Positions 24,301 through 31,142 are shown, counted from the first letter of the stretch. The stretch: 31,563 nt of DNA from Pelargonium cotyledonis (GCA_036897625.1 JAYMTA010000317.1:1-31563); one strand, 5' to 3'. The notes: a model not told the origin generated them from the letters alone. Translations and numbers: made by a program.

Positions 24301-27300
24301 TTTGGATGATAATTTAAGAATACATCATTAACTTGTATTCTAAATGGGAAGGTAATCTGATGTCGTCTTGATTATGATGCAAACATGCAGGGAGGACCGG
24401 TTCTTATTCCTGGACTTTGTCTCCCAAAAGCTCTTCAACCATTGCTTCCAATCTTTCTCCAAGTATGCCAACTATTATTTTTCTCTTTTACTTAATCTTA
24501 CTACCTATGTTTTAGGCTTTCAGTTTAATATAAATTATATAATTTATATTCTTACTGTAAGCCATCGAGAATCCAATCAGTCCCTGAGTTGTTGGCTTCA
24601 TGTATACTGCCTGCTTACAGCATTGTTACATTTATTTATCTATTTATTATCACTTTATTTTACCTCATTCGTAATTGTAGCATGGTCATTTTCTGTATTC
24701 ATCTTAGTTCTAAGTCTTGTATTGTTTCCTTCAGGGTCTAATAAGTGGATCTGCTGAGTTAAGAGAACAGGCAGCTCTGGGTCTTGGCGAGCTGATTGAA
24801 GTGACTAGCGAAAAAGCGCTGAAGGACTTTGTTATCCCAATAACAGGGTACGTATATAATGGATAATTTTTCTTTATGCGGTACATATTAATTCATGTCA
24901 CCAACCTGAGGAAGCCATATTGTACATCTACAAGCGCGGAAGGCATATCCTTTTTATTGGTTGCATGCATTTTAGCAACTCTTGAAACTCTGCATGGACT
25001 TTGTTTTGTTTCTTTTCTCTATTTAATTATTTGCAATAGAAAATGAAAAAGATGATAACTGATGGTGACAAAGTAAATCCAAGCATATTTGCCTTTCAAG
25101 TGTATTCAAAGTAGTTCCTGTGTAGTGGTGATCTTTGCTCAAATTTAAGCGATACTAGCAGCACCGTAAACCGTTATATAAAGAATCCGGATGGACCAAA
25201 TCAAGTGGAATTGCTCTCTGCTTTATTTTATTTGTGTATTGTTTCGTATGCATTTGAAGAAAAGCCTTGATGATAGTCATCTGACGATGTCTAACTTAAC
25301 TTGTAAGGTAAATAGACTGGTTGAAATACAGTTTTCCTAGTTCTAGGGTATATTTACTAGTTACAACTACTGGAAATTATTGTGTCAGTATCATCCAGGC
25401 TATTGCGAATACTTTAATTTATTACATAAGTCTACTTAAAGGTGTAGTTTTATCTTTTACATTATTTATCTTATACATTATTTTTTATGTTAAGTTTTAT
25501 AATATTATGTAAAATTATTTTCAGATTTTGCATTGTAGTTAGCGATAGTGTTTATGTTCTACTTAGTGCAATCAGTGGCCAGCTGAAGATCTTACTCCCA
25601 CGTGGGTCAAATCTTTTCTGAAACTTTTTTTGTTTTTTTGTTTTTTTTTGTTTTTTGTTTGTTTGTAAAACACTAACTAGTTGAGCTACACAATAGGGGG
25701 TAGCTCTCCCCTTTAAACCCCACCCCACCCGACGCAATAGGATTTGAACCCACGACCTCCCACTTGTTAGAATCTGTTTTTCTTAATAGTACATGTTGTA
25801 TATTATTCTGGTTTGTACAAGCTCGAAGTACTCCATATCTGACTGTTTTTTTGTATTCTTTTACCGCAGGCCTCTTATTCGTATCATAGGTGATCGCTTC
25901 CCTTGGCAGGTGAAGAGTGCTATTTTGTCCACCCTAAGCATCATGATAAGAAAGGGTGGGATAGCTCTGAAACCATTTTTGCCCCAGCTTCAAACAACAT
26001 TTATTAAGTGTTTGCAAGATAATGCAAGGTTTGTTCAGATATTTTTTAGTAGCTTCCAATCTTCCATAACTACATAATTAATATGAAAGATGAATATTTT
26101 GTCACACCCAGATTCCTAAAGTTAGTGTCTTGTTTTCATTTTTTGTAAAAATTAAGAATTACTAGATAATTATTGTGTTTCCAGTATTACGCTCACTTTC
26201 TCACCTACACCCCATGTGCAGATCTGCCCATGTGCATAAGTGATAAGGGTAATATGGAAAAAACAATAATATAATAACCTAAAAATAGAAACATGACACT
26301 CATTTTTGGACAAAATTTTTAGACAAACAGGACACTCATTTTGGGACGGAGTGAGTATTTTGTTATTGTGCACTTGTGGGTGTGTTTCTAGCTAGCTAGC
26401 ATGCTTTTCTATGTGACTAATCAGTTGGTTTGCAAACTCAGGATTGTTCGCTCCAGTGCTGCTCTTGCGCTTGGCAAGCTTAGTGCTCTGAGTACTAGGG
26501 TTGACCCTTTGGTTGGTGACCTGTTGACCAGCTTACAGGTAATGCTTTTCATTTGCACATGTGCCTCCCATTAATCTTAACAGTGAATGATATGACGACG
26601 CTGTCATGCTGCTCAAAATAGAATTGAATAGAACAATGATCCTTTCTTGAATCTTGACTGTTCAGGCATCAGATGGAGGAGTTAGGAAAGCCATATTGAC
26701 AGCCTTGAGAGGTGTCTTGAAGCATGCTGGAAAAACCGTGAGTCCTGCTGTTAGAGATCGTGTTTACAACGTCTTGAAGGACTTGATTCATAATGATGAT
26801 GACATAGTTCGGGCATCTGCTGCCAGCATATTGGGTATTCTTTCACAGGTCTGTTCTATTTATCTCATGGATCTTCCTCTTATGTTGTAACAATTTTTTG
26901 TTCACTGTTCTCATTTAATATTTATATTTATTATATCAAATTGCCTCTTTTATTCTGTGTTAGTCCTTATCTCACTGTGATCTGGTCTTCCTTTCTCTTT
27001 TTGGGCCGACTCGTACAGTACATGGAAGATGCTCTGCTGGTTGACCTGCTTCAGGAACTCGTAAATTTGACGTCATCAACAGACTGGGCGGTTAGACATG
27101 GCGCAGTCCTTACAATCTCAACCATTCTCAGACACAACTCCCCTGTAGTATGCACCTCACCATCTGTTCTGGATTGTCTACAAAGCACTTTGAAGGATGA
27201 GAAGGTATTGTAACCATGATGCTTTTACATGCTACGATTTCTGTTATTTACATATTGAAAGTAGTTGCCAATATCTGAACCTTTTTTCTCAGTTCCCTGT

Positions 27301-28109
27301 TCGGGAAACTTCAACCAAGGCTTTGGGTAGAATGCTACTATATAAAATTGAAAGTGATCCTTCAAACACCTCGGCACATTTGGATATCATTTCATCAATA
27401 GTGTCGGCTTTGCATGATGACTCCAGCGAAGTAAGACGAAGAGCACTATCTGCTCTAAAATCAGTTGCAAAGGTAAATACTGGAGATATCGTACTCCTAT
27501 TGTCCGCCTTGGTTTCATTTCAAAACTTTGGATAGTTAATGGAAATTTGCTTTGCAGGCAAATCCTTCCACCATTGTGGCCCATGTTTCAATTATCGGCC
27601 CTGCTCTTGCTGAGTGTTTGAAAGATGGAAGTACTCCAGTTAAGGTTGCTGCAGAGAGATGTGCTGTGCACATCTTCCAGTTGACGAAGGGTATTTTCTC
27701 CATGCCATATTTTTCGGATCACTTTCGAACTTCTCTGCATTAGTTCTAAAAATTTGTTAACATATTGTGGTTTGTATCACTTGGGATATTGTCTTTTTCA
27801 TTCCTAATTTTTTATATTTTCTAGGTACGGAATGTGTTCAAGCTTCACAAAAATTTATAACAGGTTTGGATGCTAGAAGACTATCAAAATTCCCTGAGCA
27901 TAGGTATGTTATCAAAGCATTCGGTGCATAGTGATTTGCTTGTTTTCAAGTTAGTTATTTATTTTCAATGAATTATGTCTGTATTTATATCAACCGTTTT
28001 TTGAGATAGTCTCTACACTTTCCATCGTTTTGTCCCTTAATTGCTTTTTTGGGTACAAAAATGCAGCGATGACAGTGAAGACAGTGAAGATGACTTGACA
28101 AGTGGTTGA
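3348..28109 (+). CDS. GCN1: GCN1 / ILITYHIA (ILA), HEAT-repeat translational regulator, 59 coding exons
   Basis: Span of the whole coding region; exon coordinates are in the eight block entries that follow. The joined exons give 7,890 nt, 2,629 residues plus TGA, close to the roughly 2,600-2,700 residues of plant, yeast and animal GCN1. The reading matches my recollection of Arabidopsis ILA and soybean GCN1 along its whole length, with no frameshift or premature stop, so the gene looks intact. Known role of the family: a cytosolic scaffold of HEAT repeats that sits on stalled or collided ribosomes, partners GCN20 and recruits GCN2 through the RWD domain of GCN2, leading to eIF2-alpha phosphorylation. 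In Arabidopsis, ila mutants are affected in immunity, chloroplast function and growth. The start is the first ATG after the leader and gives [14 protein letters not shown], close to known GCN1 N-termini. The main uncertainty is the intron 1 donor. Confidence 0.96.
3463..4823 (+). other. GCN1 intron 1: GC-AG intron with internal tandem repeats
   Basis: The donor reads CAG|GCCAGT and the acceptor TTTTGCAG. The upstream frame meets TGA at 3468-3470. The nearby GT (3467-3468) would leave phase 2, while exon 2 needs phase 1. Only the GC at 3463 gives the expected Ser-Asp-Met-Ser junction. From about 3490 to 4010 the intron holds roughly three diverged tandem copies of a 190-215 bp unit (see separate entry). 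The remainder (4010-4800) is AT-rich with nothing recognisable. Confidence 0.75.
3490..4010 (+). repeat. Diverged tandem repeat in GCN1 intron 1, unit about 190-215 bp
   Basis: Three partial copies can be lined up. The motif TTTCATTTGCA recurs near 3508, 3723 (slightly altered) and 3913. CATTCAGTTTAATGCA recurs at 3705-3720 and 3896-3911. TCCTTTTGTTATGTCCA recurs at 3664-3680 and 3855-3871. TTTAGGAAATGATC recurs at 3619-3632 and 3820-3833. Offsets are 190-215 bp. Each full copy repeats a decoy acceptor-like TTTTAG. This looks like local duplication inside the intron; no transposon ends are visible. Confidence 0.8.
6544..8238 (+). CDS. GCN1: GCN1 exons 6-12 (residues 385-668)
   Basis: Exons: 6544-6728, 6831-6957, 7131-7204, 7303-7379, 7498-7534, 7616-7782, 8055-8238. 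The reading includes [75 protein letters not shown] and [18 protein letters not shown], ending KRDAVWK. All are arrays of helical HEAT-type repeats and align in order with plant GCN1. Exon 10 is a micro-exon of 37 nt ([12 protein letters not shown] plus one base of the preceding Arg codon). Its borders are fixed by phase on both sides and by the family sequence. Exon 12 is followed by the longest intron of the gene (about 2.1 kb). Confidence 0.93.
8239..10329 (+). other. GCN1 intron 12 (about 2.1 kb), carries an antisense LINE relic
   Basis: The longest intron, donor AAG|GTAACT and acceptor TTTTCAG. Roughly 8800-9700 derives from a retrotransposon on the minus strand (next entry). The flanks 8239-8790 and 9750-10320 are AT-rich with nothing recognisable. 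Confidence 0.85.
8800..9700 (-). mobile_element. Non-LTR (LINE) retrotransposon relic, C-terminal RNase H region, antisense in intron 12
   Basis: Read on the minus strand, 9123 down to 9061 gives [19 protein letters not shown], the opening of the plant LINE-type RNase H domain with its catalytic Asp. After a one-base frame change and stops it continues [18 protein letters not shown], then [16 protein letters not shown] (with the conserved Glu). Further on comes a degraded '..[17 protein letters not shown]' that matches the family's '..DS.NAV.WV....PW' block. On the 5' side (about 9240-9360) the reading [20 protein letters not shown] resembles the spacer that precedes RNase H in these elements. 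Several frameshifts and stops show it is dead. No reverse transcriptase core and no poly(A) end were identified, so the outer limits are approximate. Confidence 0.8.
10330..11905 (+). CDS. GCN1: GCN1 exons 13-18 (residues 669-890), includes charged K/E linker
   Basis: Exons: 10330-10407, 10721-10840, 10950-11009, 11303-11428, 11552-11639, 11712-11905. Landmarks are [57 protein letters not shown], then a lysine- and glutamate-rich stretch (about residues 795-855) leading into [18 protein letters not shown]. The charged stretch is the usual variable linker between HEAT blocks in plant GCN1 and is probably surface-exposed. Exon 18 carries an 8-residue unit KGKTxKEE twice in tandem (residues 827-842), where the plant proteins I remember have it once. 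The exon 16/17 junction (DQDDM / DHVSSNHS) falls in the same linker. Confidence 0.92.
10408..10720 (+). other. GCN1 intron 13, nothing notable
   Basis: GT-AG intron of 313 nt, AT-rich; I see no repeat, ORF or other feature in it. Confidence 0.8.
11714..11761 (+). repeat. 24-bp in-frame tandem duplication in exon 18 (KGKTxKEE twice)
   Basis: Codons 827-834 (KGKTGKEE) and 835-842 (KGKTAKEE) are neighbouring 24-bp units that differ at a few bases. In the plant GCN1 proteins I recall, this stretch reads [13 protein letters not shown] with a single unit. The duplication lies in the charged linker and keeps the frame. Confidence 0.75.
12174..12349 (+). mobile_element. Au-like SINE in GCN1 intron 18
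   Basis: About 176 bp beginning GTGAGTCTTGACGCAACGG (A-box side). It runs through GTTGCAAGTTTGAGT (degraded B-box after 'GATCTAGAAG'), GGAGTAAGG, GACCCCCAAATGGTGGGAG and TCGTGCAC to a terminal GGGCTTGCTGCCCTTTT. This order is that of the plant Au SINE family, including its short 3' T-run. The element is 5'-to-3' in the same direction as GCN1. Clear target-site duplications were not found, which fits an old insertion. Confidence 0.85.
12871..16785 (+). CDS. GCN1: GCN1 exons 19-27 (residues 891-1335), central HEAT region
   Basis: Exons: 12871-13173, 13262-13378, 13490-13591, 13678-13827, 14038-14202, 14698-14874, 16247-16369, 16500-16580, 16669-16785. Every one of these exons starts and ends in phase 0, so single-exon skipping would keep the frame. 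Landmarks: [132 protein letters not shown] and [20 protein letters not shown]. These lead directly into the eEF3-like part. The central position and order match plant GCN1 throughout. Confidence 0.94.
14203..14697 (+). other. GCN1 intron 23, nothing notable
   Basis: GT-AG intron of 495 nt between two phase-0 exons; no recognisable element or ORF. Confidence 0.75.
14875..16246 (+). other. GCN1 intron 24 (1.37 kb) with a short direct repeat
   Basis: Donor CTG|GTAATC, acceptor TTCTGCAG. Between about 15920 and 16000 the motif CTCTCTTCGGTCCAC occurs twice, each time after a similar 'GAGCTCTTAT/AAGATCCTAT' lead-in, making a diverged tandem pair with about a 53-bp period. The segment 15846-16060 reads like part of a degraded repeat (starting AATGTGGGACAACTTTG), but I cannot name the family. 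The rest shows nothing. Confidence 0.55.
16786..17173 (+). other. GCN1 intron 27, nothing notable
   Basis: GT-AG intron of 388 nt. A minus-strand open frame crosses it, but its codon use and sequence do not suggest a gene. Confidence 0.75.
17174..20775 (+). CDS. GCN1: GCN1 exons 28-35 (residues 1336-1724), eEF3-like domain
   Basis: Exons: 17174-17346, 18230-18307, 18397-18544, 19075-19197, 19290-19457, 19546-19737, 20272-20445, 20665-20775. This is the part of GCN1 related to the HEAT domain of elongation factor 3. The match is visible in [40 protein letters not shown] and the preceding [20 protein letters not shown], which follow the same order and spacing as eEF3. In yeast this region mediates binding of the ABC protein Gcn20 and ribosome association. 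It continues into [20 protein letters not shown] and [13 protein letters not shown], among the most conserved blocks between plants, fungi and animals. Intron 29 is short (89 nt); introns 28, 30 and 33 are long and partly occupied by repeats. Confidence 0.95.
17820..17950 (-). mobile_element. Au-like SINE fragment, antisense, in GCN1 intron 28
   Basis: Read on the minus strand it gives GTTGCCTTGTGACCAAGAGG, then GCGTCACAGAACAGCCTCTT, then GTGGAGTAAGGCAGGG. This is the order of the Au SINE middle (CCTTGTGACC..GAGGTC..AACAGCCTCTTGC..GGGTAAGG). It is diverged and lacks the clear terminal GGGCTGCCCTTTT block of the intron 18 copy. The rest of intron 28 (17347-18229) is AT-rich without other features. 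Confidence 0.7.
18545..19074 (+). other. GCN1 intron 30, nothing notable
   Basis: GT-AG intron of 530 nt, AT-rich, with no identifiable repeat or coding sequence. Confidence 0.75.
19848..20240 (+). repeat. Direct repeat pair (~85 bp, ~307 bp apart) in GCN1 intron 33
   Basis: The segment from about 19848 (TATATAAAGGTGCAAGCCAA ... TTATAAGGTTGAACTTTTAGT ... GTAGCCTAATTTTAAAATTT) recurs from about 20156 (TATATAAGGGTGCAAGGCAA ... ACCTTATAGTATG ... TAGCCCAATATGAAATTTT). Between them lies 'GTGAGGGGGTGTTGATTTTT ... GTGTGATCCACACCTAC', which has the look of a retrotransposon LTR or related insert. It could be a tandem duplication or a truncated LTR-type element; I cannot decide from sequence alone. 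Intron 33 spans 19738-20271. Confidence 0.6.
20867..23663 (+). CDS. GCN1: GCN1 exons 36-46 (residues 1725-2091)
   Basis: Exons: 20867-20936, 21058-21136, 21339-21441, 21519-21689, 21797-21919, 21999-22112, 22877-22983, 23071-23122, 23208-23314, 23404-23463, 23549-23663. The reading gives [100 protein letters not shown] and [16 protein letters not shown], all highly conserved in GCN1. This block of regular HEAT repeats lies just before the GCN2-binding region. Exons are small (52-171 nt) and phases alternate, so all junctions are constrained by the frame. The acidic loop GGSDDEG is a usual feature of plant GCN1. Confidence 0.95.
22113..22876 (+). other. GCN1 intron 41 (764 nt) with a 20-bp direct repeat
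   Basis: ATATTTCATAAGTAAACTAA occurs at 22595-22614 and again at 22640-22659 (45-bp period). Nothing else recognisable in the intron. Confidence 0.75.
23749..26538 (+). CDS. GCN1: GCN1 exons 47-53 (residues 2092-2362), GCN2/RWD-binding region
   Basis: Exons: 23749-23859, 23941-24078, 24156-24278, 24391-24462, 24735-24847, 25870-26028, 26442-26538. In yeast the segment at about residues 2050-2430 binds the RWD domain of Gcn2. By position and sequence this block should be its counterpart; that assignment is inference from order, not residue-level alignment. Landmarks: [60 protein letters not shown], a basic ERRKKKGG turn, [20 protein letters not shown] and [20 protein letters not shown]. Exon 51 ends ACAGG in phase 2 and joins exon 52 to give ITGPLIRIIG. 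Confidence 0.94.
24848..25869 (+). other. GCN1 intron 51 (1.02 kb)
   Basis: Donor GTACGT, acceptor TTACCGCAG. It contains the SINE-like element described next. The left part (24848-25600) shows no clear feature. Confidence 0.85.
25622..25790 (-). mobile_element. SINE-like retroposon fragment with B-box and A-rich tail, antisense, intron 51
   Basis: On the minus strand the segment reads GAGGTCGTGGGTTCAAATCC, an exact tRNA-type T-stem and pol III B-box (GGTTCAAATCC). It continues through TATTGCGTCGGGTGGGG and TGTGTAGCTCAACTAGTTAG and ends in a long A-rich run interrupted by single C's (25628-25668 on the + strand as T with G's). A B-box followed by an A-rich 3' end fits a 5'-truncated tRNA-derived SINE. 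No A-box is visible upstream of the B-box. A different kind of dispersed repeat is possible. Confidence 0.5.
26295..26357. mobile_element. MITE-like end (CTCCGTCCC type) in GCN1 intron 52
   Basis: GACACTCATTTTGGGACGGA followed by GTGAGTA (26331-26357) is the reverse complement of the 'TACTC(C)CTCCGTCCC' start typical of Stowaway-like plant MITEs. A second GACACTCATTTTTGGAC lies at 26295-26311. No matching opposite end was found in the intron, so this is a one-sided relic. The rest of intron 52 (26029-26441) holds nothing clear. Confidence 0.5.
26666..28109 (+). CDS. GCN1: GCN1 exons 54-59 (residues 2363-2629), C-terminus
   Basis: Exons: 26666-26848, 27019-27204, 27293-27472, 27558-27690, 27825-27903, 28067-28109. 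Landmarks: [79 protein letters not shown], then [18 protein letters not shown]. The 43-nt last exon finishes the protein with [14 protein letters not shown] and TGA. The short acidic, serine-rich tail after LSKFPE is typical of plant GCN1. Its S-D-D-S-E-D pattern fits the casein kinase 2 consensus, which suggests phosphorylation but does not show it. The segment encoded by exon 55 is among the least conserved parts compared with the soybean protein as I remember it. Confidence 0.94.
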
Positions 28110-28430
28110 GAAGTTTGGTTCATTGGCTGTTCATTTCATTTTTGGTTATTTCTTCCGGGATGGAGTTTTGGAGAAAGTTTATACGACATATTAGAGTCAA
28201 CACCATATAAAGTTCGTGCCCAATTAGTTACACTAAGAGTTTGAGTTTGATGCCCGTCTTTTGTCTGGATTTAGTTAAATGTCAATATATTTTTCCAATT
28301 CTGTATTGAGAGTACCATATTTAAGTCAAGGGCCATTTGTAGGCTGCCTCATTTTTGTACGATTTTGTTTAGTTTATATAATAGGAAAGTGCCGGGAACA
28401 CTGCCTTGAAATGTAATCTCCCTGAAATAC
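28110..28430 (+). other. Probable 3' UTR and polyadenylation region of GCN1
   Basis: Follows the TGA directly. It is AT-rich with TTTGTA/TTGTAC-type upstream elements near 28335-28360 and TTTATATAATAGG near 28373, which suit plant poly(A) signals, but there is no canonical AATAAA. The end point is a guess. Confidence 0.4.
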
Positions 28431-29331
28431 CATGCTAATGATCTCTACTCCATTTTGCTTCATCATTTTTGCTTAAATTTCCTTCAGTCATGATCAAATT
28501 GAAAGTGTTGTTTCTAATTGCATTCCTAAGCGAAGGCTTTATTTAAAGCAAATATGTTTTTCATTAGTCGTATTTCATTGAAGTGATATATTGCATTGTA
28601 CGTAAGCTATGTTTTCTTTCAATTTTAAGTCTTGCTTGCTACTAAGTTCTGTCGATTTGTTTAGTTATTTAATCATGAACGTGTCGATTTGTTGAGTTTG
28701 AAATCCATTATGTGGTCTATTATCTGTTTGTGGATGGTATTAAGTTGGATGAGGTTGAATTTATTTCATTCCTTTTGAGAACATCTCATTTGTCAATGAT
28801 GCATTGTTGTTTCTTATTTGGTTCTTTTTCATGAATCTGAATAATTCAGCACCGGTTAAGCATACCATACTTTAGTTCATATGTTCATAGTTCAGAATTA
28901 TTCAGATTACATTTGATTAATCAAATGTAGATTACATTCAAGTACAGAGCGTTAAGAAGAGGACCTCATGTATAATTTGACTATAGTTGGTTTACAGATG
29001 AGTAGTTCTAACAAATGCGTGCTGAAGGAAGAAAATCAATAAAAGAAGAAAGGTACGTCACGTTTAAATGGGTTTTTTTTTTTTTACGATAAGTCTGCCT
29101 CTCTCTGTTACAATTCTTATTCTCTCGTTTGATTCTTCTTATTTTTTAGAGTGATGATGAAGAAGCAACAAGCACACCAAACAATCAGTTTTGTGAGGAC
29201 TTGAAGTTCAAAAATTGTGAAGTTAAATTACATTTTGTTTCCCCTCAATATTGCTTAATATAACCATGCTGAAGATCAAAAAATTATACTGAGAATTGAT
29301 GAAATGAAAATGAGACAGTAATTTCTTTTAG
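28431..29331. other. Intergenic AT-rich region, no gene seen
   Basis: Contains the inverted repeats listed separately and a T-run near 29072-29085. No ORF with protein-like composition. Confidence 0.6.
28834..28929. repeat. Palindrome and nested inverted repeat downstream of GCN1
   Basis: AATCTGAATAATTC (28834-28847) is repeated inverted and perfect as GAATTATTCAGATT (28895-28908), with a 47-nt loop. Immediately next to it is a perfect 22-nt palindrome with arms TACATTTGATT / AATCAAATGTA (28908-28929). It could be a relic of a small MITE or a hairpin-forming transcript; no flanking target duplication was recognised. Confidence 0.75.
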
Positions 29332-29340
29332 TTTATAATA

Positions 29341-30567
29341 GGGTTAAATATTTCAGGACCCTTTGAACTCATTTTTATTAATTTGTTGGTCTCTACACTC
29401 AAACATTAGTCGTCTTGGTTCCTAGACTTTATTATTTTAATATTTTAATACCTGAAACCTGTTGTACCAGGTTTCAACATGACATATCACCAATTACGCC
29501 ATGTAGACCGGCCACGTCAGAATCCACCTTTGCCATGTCACTATTTATGCCACATCACAGGTCTTCTTCCCCACATCTTAAAATGTAAATGTAGGGCTAA
29601 GGTTATGTTAGACAAAGAAAATCTCCAAGGTGTGATGTTCTTGTCTTCTTGATTTTCCGATTAACTGCAACAGGAGTCGGCGTCTCCGGCTCCGTTGCCG
29701 GCAATGACCAATTTGTCTCCATTTTAATAACATGTACTTAAGCATAAGCCAAGGTACTCTTAATAGCTTGTCTGACCTACTTTGAATACATAAAATATAG
29801 ATGGGGAAATCATTTTAAGAAACCAAGACAAGTTATATGATTTTTTGTTGTATTATACATGGTCATCAAGCAAGAAAAATGGATGCCATATAAGAATTTA
29901 TTTCTAGGACTCATTATCAATTTGTCATTTGATCTTTCAGTTATGTCCGTTTCATTCAGGCATAACCAAGGCTTTGGTGTTCTTTTATGATTCGCAGTAA
30001 AAGTCATCAAATTCTTGATTTTTTGCCTTGAATTTCTCGAGCGTGTTGTTGAAGTCCACAACCATGGTCACTTTCTCCTCACGACTCGCTCTCCATCTTG
30101 AAGTAGAACAACTCTCTTGGTGGCTTGCGCTAGGACGTCTTCTTTTTGCCTCATGAGCCACATGGCCTTTGATTCCAGGGTGTAGCACAAAACTGCCAGT
30201 TACTGGTTCCTTTGCTTCTGCAGTGCCGATCTCAATCTCTGCACGAAGAAAAGCAACAAAACAGAGGACCCAAAATGAGAACGAGCAGTGAAAATGCATA
30301 TTCATGAATAAAACCAAGAACCCATTTGAGAGAATCAATGGATTAAACTTTCTTGCCTAGAATTGGAGGAAGGAATCAACCTCTTGCCTGGAATTGGATG
30401 AAGGAGAGGCCTAAGGTGATGTGGCATAGATGACATGGCAAAATCTATGACGTGGCGTGAAGTAACTTGTTACAACAGGTCATTGGGTTAAATATACTAA
30501 AATAATTTGAAACGTCAACGTATGAATGTATGAGCCAACAAATTAATAAAAACGAGTCCAAGGGACC
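29341..30567. mobile_element. Non-autonomous Mutator-like element (MULE), 1,227 bp, long imperfect TIRs
   Basis: Outer 5' sequence GGGTTAAATATTTCAGGACC is a common MULE end in plants. The left arm (about 29341-29568) matches the reverse complement of the right arm (about 30412-30567). Shared blocks include TTTTTATTAATTTGTTGG, AACCTGTTGTA/GACCTGTTGTA, GCCACGTCA, GCCATGTCA and ATGCCACATCAC. Exactly outside lies TTTATAATA on both sides (29332-29340 and 30568-30576), a perfect 9-bp target duplication, as expected for Mutator. The right end lacks about 15 bp present at the left terminus. No transposase is encoded. The interior (29570-30410) contains gene-like sequence (next entry). Confidence 0.85.
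29985..30238 (-). pseudogene. Possible captured gene fragment inside the MULE, unknown family
   Basis: On the minus strand TTCTTCGTGCAG looks like a 3' splice site at 30239, followed by an open frame to a stop at 29985-29987. It reads EIEIGTAEAKEPVTGSFVLH, then HEAKRRRPSASHQESC, and ends MVVDFNNTLEKFKAKNQEF-DDFYCES. The composition (charged, with a KRRRP cluster) is protein-like and the local GC content is higher than in the surroundings. An open frame also continues upstream to an ATG at 30338 through hydrophobic sequence that is more likely intronic. I do not recognise the family. It may be a terminal exon of a host gene taken up by the element, or chance. Confidence 0.35.
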
Positions 30568-30769
30568 TTTATAATAACTTGCAGTAAAAGGGGACCACTC
30601 TCAAGCTCTTCCTCAAAATCACACAAAACCATCCCTTCAGGAAAAAATTTCATCCAAATTCTGATACAAATCCACTCTAAACCAAAACCTCCAATCCTAA
30701 CAACGACTTACCCTCAATCGTGATGCACAAATAAACAAACTCAATCCATCTTTAAATGAAGAGTTGAGC

Positions 30770-30973
30770 TCAGTTGTTGATGTTCCATCTTCTGCAGCAG
30801 TTTTGTTGAATTTTTGAAGGAATAAATATGGGTTGTCTTTCCATTCGATATCGCCTTATCTCTTTCAAAACCTCATCTGGGAGATCTTTTTCCCACTCTA
30901 AAGCAAATTGCTCTGCCTTTTCCAACACCTTTTCCACATCTGCACTCGATTTTATTGTGTGTTTATTCTCCAT
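30770..30973 (-). CDS. Small hypothetical ORF, 67 residues, unknown
   Basis: Minus-strand ORF MENKHTIKSSADVEKVLEKA, continuing EQFALEWEKDLPDEVLKEIR and RYRMERQPIFIPSKIQ. It is highly charged and probably helical, with a better amino-acid composition than neighbouring AT-rich frames. A TATATATATT run lies about 50-70 bp upstream on the same strand (around 31027-31043). It lies outside the MULE. No domain recognised; it may be a small gene, a first exon or a fragment. Confidence 0.3.
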   Translation of the reverse strand: MENKHTIKSSADVEKVLEKAEQFALEWEKDLPDEVLKEIRRYRMERQPIFIPSKIQQNCCRRWNINN

Positions 30974-31142
30974 CTTTCAAGCAACTCTTCAACCATAATT
31001 TGGTGTATTTATGGCCTAATTTGGGGTAAATAATATATATATGTATGTGAATAGCCTTTGTTATTTATGGGCTAATTTTATTCACCAATTTGTTTTTACA
31101 CTTGACCTAGGATTTCTTTGTTACTTTCCAATTTGTGTTCAG

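Noticed and set aside
24368-24757. 129-residue ORF across intron 50
   Set aside because: Overlaps exons 50 and 51 in another frame and translates intron sequence; hydrophobic and low-complexity.
25740-25770. tRNA gene suggested by the T-arm-like GGTTCAAATCC
   Set aside because: No acceptor stem, D-arm or anticodon arm can be formed around it; a SINE-type B-box is the better reading.
29341-29568. Assigning the organism to legumes from the GGGTTAAATAT MULE end
   Set aside because: Such ends are common in legumes but not exclusive to them, and the GCN1 protein does not clearly side with soybean.
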